A stretch of 6,369 bases of DNA from DATDOO01 sp035293245 (GTDB lineage: Bacteria; Pseudomonadota; Gammaproteobacteria; Methylococcales; Methylococcaceae), in NCBI GenBank assembly GCA_035293245.1, contig DATDOO010000152.1:1-6369 (forward strand). Direction: 5' to 3'. Under the pieces are notes generated by a model that searched no databases, was not told the DNA's origin, and saw only the letters and a list, made by a program, of their open reading frames with translations. Below are positions 5,135 to 6,369 of this stretch, piece after piece (within the stretch, counting starts at the first letter, position 1; each line of letters starts with the position of its first letter). The translations under genes were made by a program, and so were the position numbers.

Positions 5135-5392
5135 TCAAGCGGACAATTCAGCAAACGTTTCCATCGCCACCGGTCTGACCTGCCGCGGCACTTTCTGATG
5201 CCGAAGAATGGCTAGGTGTTCGGCCTCGATGGACTTCAATACGGTGACGTCGAAATACTGTTCGCCGCAAAAATCGCATTCGGTGCAGGGAACCTCATCC
5301 ACGATCAGCAACTCGTCGTTCTCCTGATGGATGTAACGGGTCGTTTTGGCGTGAAGATGCTTGTTGCCGCAAAAGGCGCACTGTTCGGCCAT
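5135..5392 (-). CDS. YgiT-type zinc-finger protein (MqsA N-terminal-domain-like putative antitoxin)
   Basis: This is an 85-residue protein starting MAEQCAFCGNKHLHAKTTRY. Two CxxC pairs, C5/C8 and C39/C42 (in CTECDFCGEQYFD), form the zinc site of the YgiT-type fold, the N-terminal domain of MqsA. C36 is an extra cysteine where relatives usually have a small residue. The helix-turn-helix DNA-binding half of full MqsA (about 131 residues) is absent, as is common for short YgiT-type proteins paired with DUF4258. Such pairs have the arrangement of a type II toxin-antitoxin system, with this protein as the likely antitoxin. The ATG lies 4 bp after the DUF4258 stop, with AGAGAGGA as ribosome-binding site inside the upstream gene, so the two are one transcript with coupled translation. 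The toxin-first order matches mqsRA. Self-repression is doubtful without the HTH domain. Confidence 0.85.
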   Translation of the reverse strand: MAEQCAFCGNKHLHAKTTRYIHQENDELLIVDEVPCTECDFCGEQYFDVTVLKSIEAEHLAILRHQKVPRQVRPVAMETFAELSA

Positions 5393-5396
5393 GGGT

Positions 5397-5702
5397 TCAT
5401 CCTCTCTCGTAAGGATTCTTGAATTTCGGCGGTGTCGGAATATAGACCGTCACGAGGACCAGCCAGTCGCCCATGCTTCCGCAGACCACATGGACGGGTT
5501 TGCCTCTGTCGGTAAATCCGGCCAGGAGACAGCTTTCACCTCGGCCAGTGTCCGAATATTCTTCAAGAATACGCCCTGTGAACAATGCCTGTTCGACTTC
5601 TTCCAGGGACAAACCGTCGTTTTGCCGTTCGCGGTCGGCGTGGCGCGAATAGCGATAGTGGCCCGTTTCGACGCATTGTCTGATCCAGGCCTGATCGAAC
5701 AT
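5397..5702 (-). CDS. DUF4258 domain protein, putative toxin partner of the YgiT-type protein
   Basis: This 101-residue protein covers the whole DUF4258 domain. It starts MFDQAWIRQCVETGHYRYSR and contains the family signature YSRHADRERQNDGLSLEEVE, then GRILEEY, HVVCG and a final LVLVTVYIPTP strand near the C-terminus. DUF4258 proteins are small, thought to share the RelE/MqsR-like fold, and are often encoded directly upstream of YgiT-type zinc-finger genes, as here. The inferred role is a growth-inhibiting RNase neutralised by the next gene, but enzymatic activity is not shown by this sequence. H20, R23 and R25 are candidate functional residues. GAGG eight bases upstream of ATG 5702 supports the start. 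It is the first gene of the two-gene unit inside the REP-bounded segment. The promoter should lie in 5703-5850, where hairpins dominate and no clear boxes were found. Confidence 0.85.
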   Translation of the reverse strand: MFDQAWIRQCVETGHYRYSRHADRERQNDGLSLEEVEQALFTGRILEEYSDTGRGESCLLAGFTDRGKPVHVVCGSMGDWLVLVTVYIPTPPKFKNPYERG

Positions 5703-5731
5703 GTTTCCTCAGCCTTGGTTGATGGGTCTCA

Positions 5732-5752
5732 TGCCGGGTTTCCTGCCCGGCA
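5732..5752. repeat. Perfect 7-bp stem hairpin
   Basis: TGCCGGG (5732-5738) pairs with CCCGGCA (5746-5752) across a 7-base loop. It lies upstream of the DUF4258 gene within the REP-bounded segment. There is no T-tract, so it is unlikely to be an intrinsic terminator. It may be another dispersed-repeat module. Confidence 0.6.
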
Positions 5753-5773
5753 CCCTGTCGGGCGCTTCGCGTG

Positions 5774-5796
5774 CAAATCCGCTCCCGGCGGATTTG
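5774..5796. repeat. Perfect 9-bp stem hairpin
   Basis: CAAATCCGC (5774-5782) pairs with GCGGATTTG (5788-5796) across the loop TCCCG. It is the strongest simple hairpin seen by eye in the window. With the hairpin at 5732 and the REP at 5855 it makes the 150 bp upstream of the DUF4258 gene a cluster of palindromes. Its function is unknown; the possibilities are an operator, an RNA structure or a repeat remnant. Confidence 0.65.
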
Positions 5797-5854
5797 TCGG
5801 CTATCGCCATCTTACGAGGGGATTTGATTTCATGGCGGCGATGGTTGGTCATGC

Positions 5855-5900
5855 GTAGGCGGGCTTGATGGGTTTCGGCTGTCGCCTCTACCCATCCTAC
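5855..5900 (-). repeat. REP-like palindrome, right copy (inverted relative to the left copy)
   Basis: Read on the minus strand it matches the left copy in 34 of the first 35 bases, the only difference being T/C within GAGGCGAYAGCC; the distal arms then diverge (ATCGG versus AGCCCG before CCTAC). The inner stem is GATGGGT (5867-5873) / ACCCATC (5890-5896). It begins 17 bp past the stop of the cytochrome gene, the usual extragenic position for REPs. Confidence 0.8.
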
Positions 5901-5917
5901 CCGAAGCATCCGAACCG

Positions 5918-6369
5918 TCAGGGTTTTAACCCCGCAAAATACCCCGCCAATCCCTTGATTTCCTCGTCGCTCAACCGCGCGGCCAGGGTGCGCATGCGGC
6001 CGAAGTTGTCGTTCTTGCGGGCGCCGGATTTGTAGGCGAGCAGGGTTTGCTCCAGGTAACTGGCCGGCTGGCCGGCGAGGGCGGGGTTGTCGAGGGGCTG
6101 CCCCTGGCCGCTGCCGCCGTGGCAGACCTTGCAGGGGGTGAGGATGCGCTTGGGATCGCCGTCGTTGACCAGTTGTTCAATGTGTTCCGGTACGGAAGCG
6201 GATGCGGCTTTCGCGGGAACGGGCTCGGCGGCGTAGAAGGCCGCGATGTCCGCCATGTCCTGGTCTTTGAGCGTTTCCGTCACGCCCTGCATGACGTCGT
6301 TGGCGCGGACGCCGGTTTTGTAGTCCTGCAACTGCTTGTAGAGGTAGGTGGCGAGTTGGCCGCGCAGGT
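5918..6369 (-). CDS. Cytochrome c4-like dihaem c-type cytochrome, C-terminal part
   Basis: The frame enters from the right edge (LRGQLATYLYKQLQDYKTGV) and stops at TGA 5920-5918, giving 150 residues. The first 40-odd residues are the end of a first haem domain, including the likely distal methionine in NDVMQGVTETLKDQDMADIA. A second domain follows a linker rich in alanine, with the haem attachment site CKVCH (6133-6119) and a likely distal methionine in FGRMRTLAARLSDEEIKGLA. Two such domains in tandem are the c4 pattern: periplasmic electron carriers of about 200 residues passing electrons to terminal oxidases. The first CxxCH and the signal peptide are outside the window. A TTG at 6331 is in frame but is not a plausible start, since family sequence continues upstream of it. 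A REP palindrome follows 17 bp after the stop. Confidence 0.9.
   Translation of the reverse strand, partial: LRGQLATYLYKQLQDYKTGVRANDVMQGVTETLKDQDMADIAAFYAAEPVPAKAASASVPEHIEQLVNDGDPKRILTPCKVCHGGSGQGQPLDNPALAGQPASYLEQTLLAYKSGARKNDNFGRMRTLAARLSDEEIKGLAGYFAGLKP

Larger units (their letters stand above)
4635..5900. mobile_element. REP-bounded composite segment (RAYT remnant plus toxin-antitoxin-like pair)
   Basis: Two inverted REP-like palindromes enclose about 1.27 kb holding the RAYT C-terminal half, the YgiT-type gene, the DUF4258 gene and a hairpin-rich leader, all genes on the minus strand. REP-RAYT-REP is a known arrangement of this transposase family. Here the catalytic half of the RAYT is gone and the gene pair occupies that space. 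The unit may have been mobilised once in trans, or may simply be debris around an integration site. No target duplication is visible. Confidence 0.5.

Noticed and set aside
4732..5178. Plus-strand open frame of 148 codons opposite the RAYT remnant
   Set aside because: It is antisense to recognisable transposase sequence and has no similarity of its own.
5709..5909. Small minus-strand frame of 66 codons upstream of the DUF4258 gene
   Set aside because: It is made almost entirely of the right REP palindrome and the two hairpins, so repeat DNA explains it better than a gene.

Overview
The window reads as chromosomal DNA from a GC-rich proteobacterium. A gammaproteobacterium, possibly a methanotroph-like Methylococcales, would fit the pyruvate-decarboxylase-like enzyme, the c4-type dihaem cytochrome and the REP repeats, but this placement is inference. 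The sequence is an accessory stretch between two ordinary metabolic genes, each cut by a window edge: a thiamine-diphosphate 2-keto acid decarboxylase (left, minus strand, only the N-terminal third present) and a c4-like cytochrome (right, minus strand, C-terminal part present).

Left to right: (1) 1-543, the decarboxylase start. (2) 635-1298, an intact vapBC toxin-antitoxin operon on the minus strand with a perfect inverted repeat upstream that looks like its operator. (3) 1445-1916 on the plus strand, a decayed Phd/RelE-type toxin-antitoxin pair: the antitoxin has lost its N-terminus and the toxin carries a one-base deletion. (4) 1968-2001, a 17-bp tandem repeat. (5) 2033-3523, an exported HtrA-like serine protease joined to seven TPR units that are almost identical at DNA level. 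(6) 3799-4569, an AT-rich orphan gene with a HEPN-like RNEVAH motif and a 10-bp inverted repeat at its two ends. (7) 4635-5900, a segment bounded by two REP-like palindromes in inverted orientation. It holds the C-terminal half of a REP-associated transposase (RAYT) whose HUH half is missing, a YgiT-type zinc-finger gene, a DUF4258 gene, and a non-coding stretch with two strong hairpins. (8) 5918-6369, the cytochrome.

Three toxin-antitoxin-type loci (one apparently intact vapBC, one broken Phd/RelE, one DUF4258/YgiT pair) lie within about 5 kb, together with a foreign-looking AT-rich gene and transposase debris. This suggests a site of repeated gain and decay. The best candidate for something under-described is the REP-bounded 1.27-kb unit, in which a toxin-antitoxin-like pair occupies the place where the catalytic half of the RAYT should be. 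The AT-rich gene beside it is second. No tRNA, rRNA, CRISPR array or convincing intrinsic terminator was seen.
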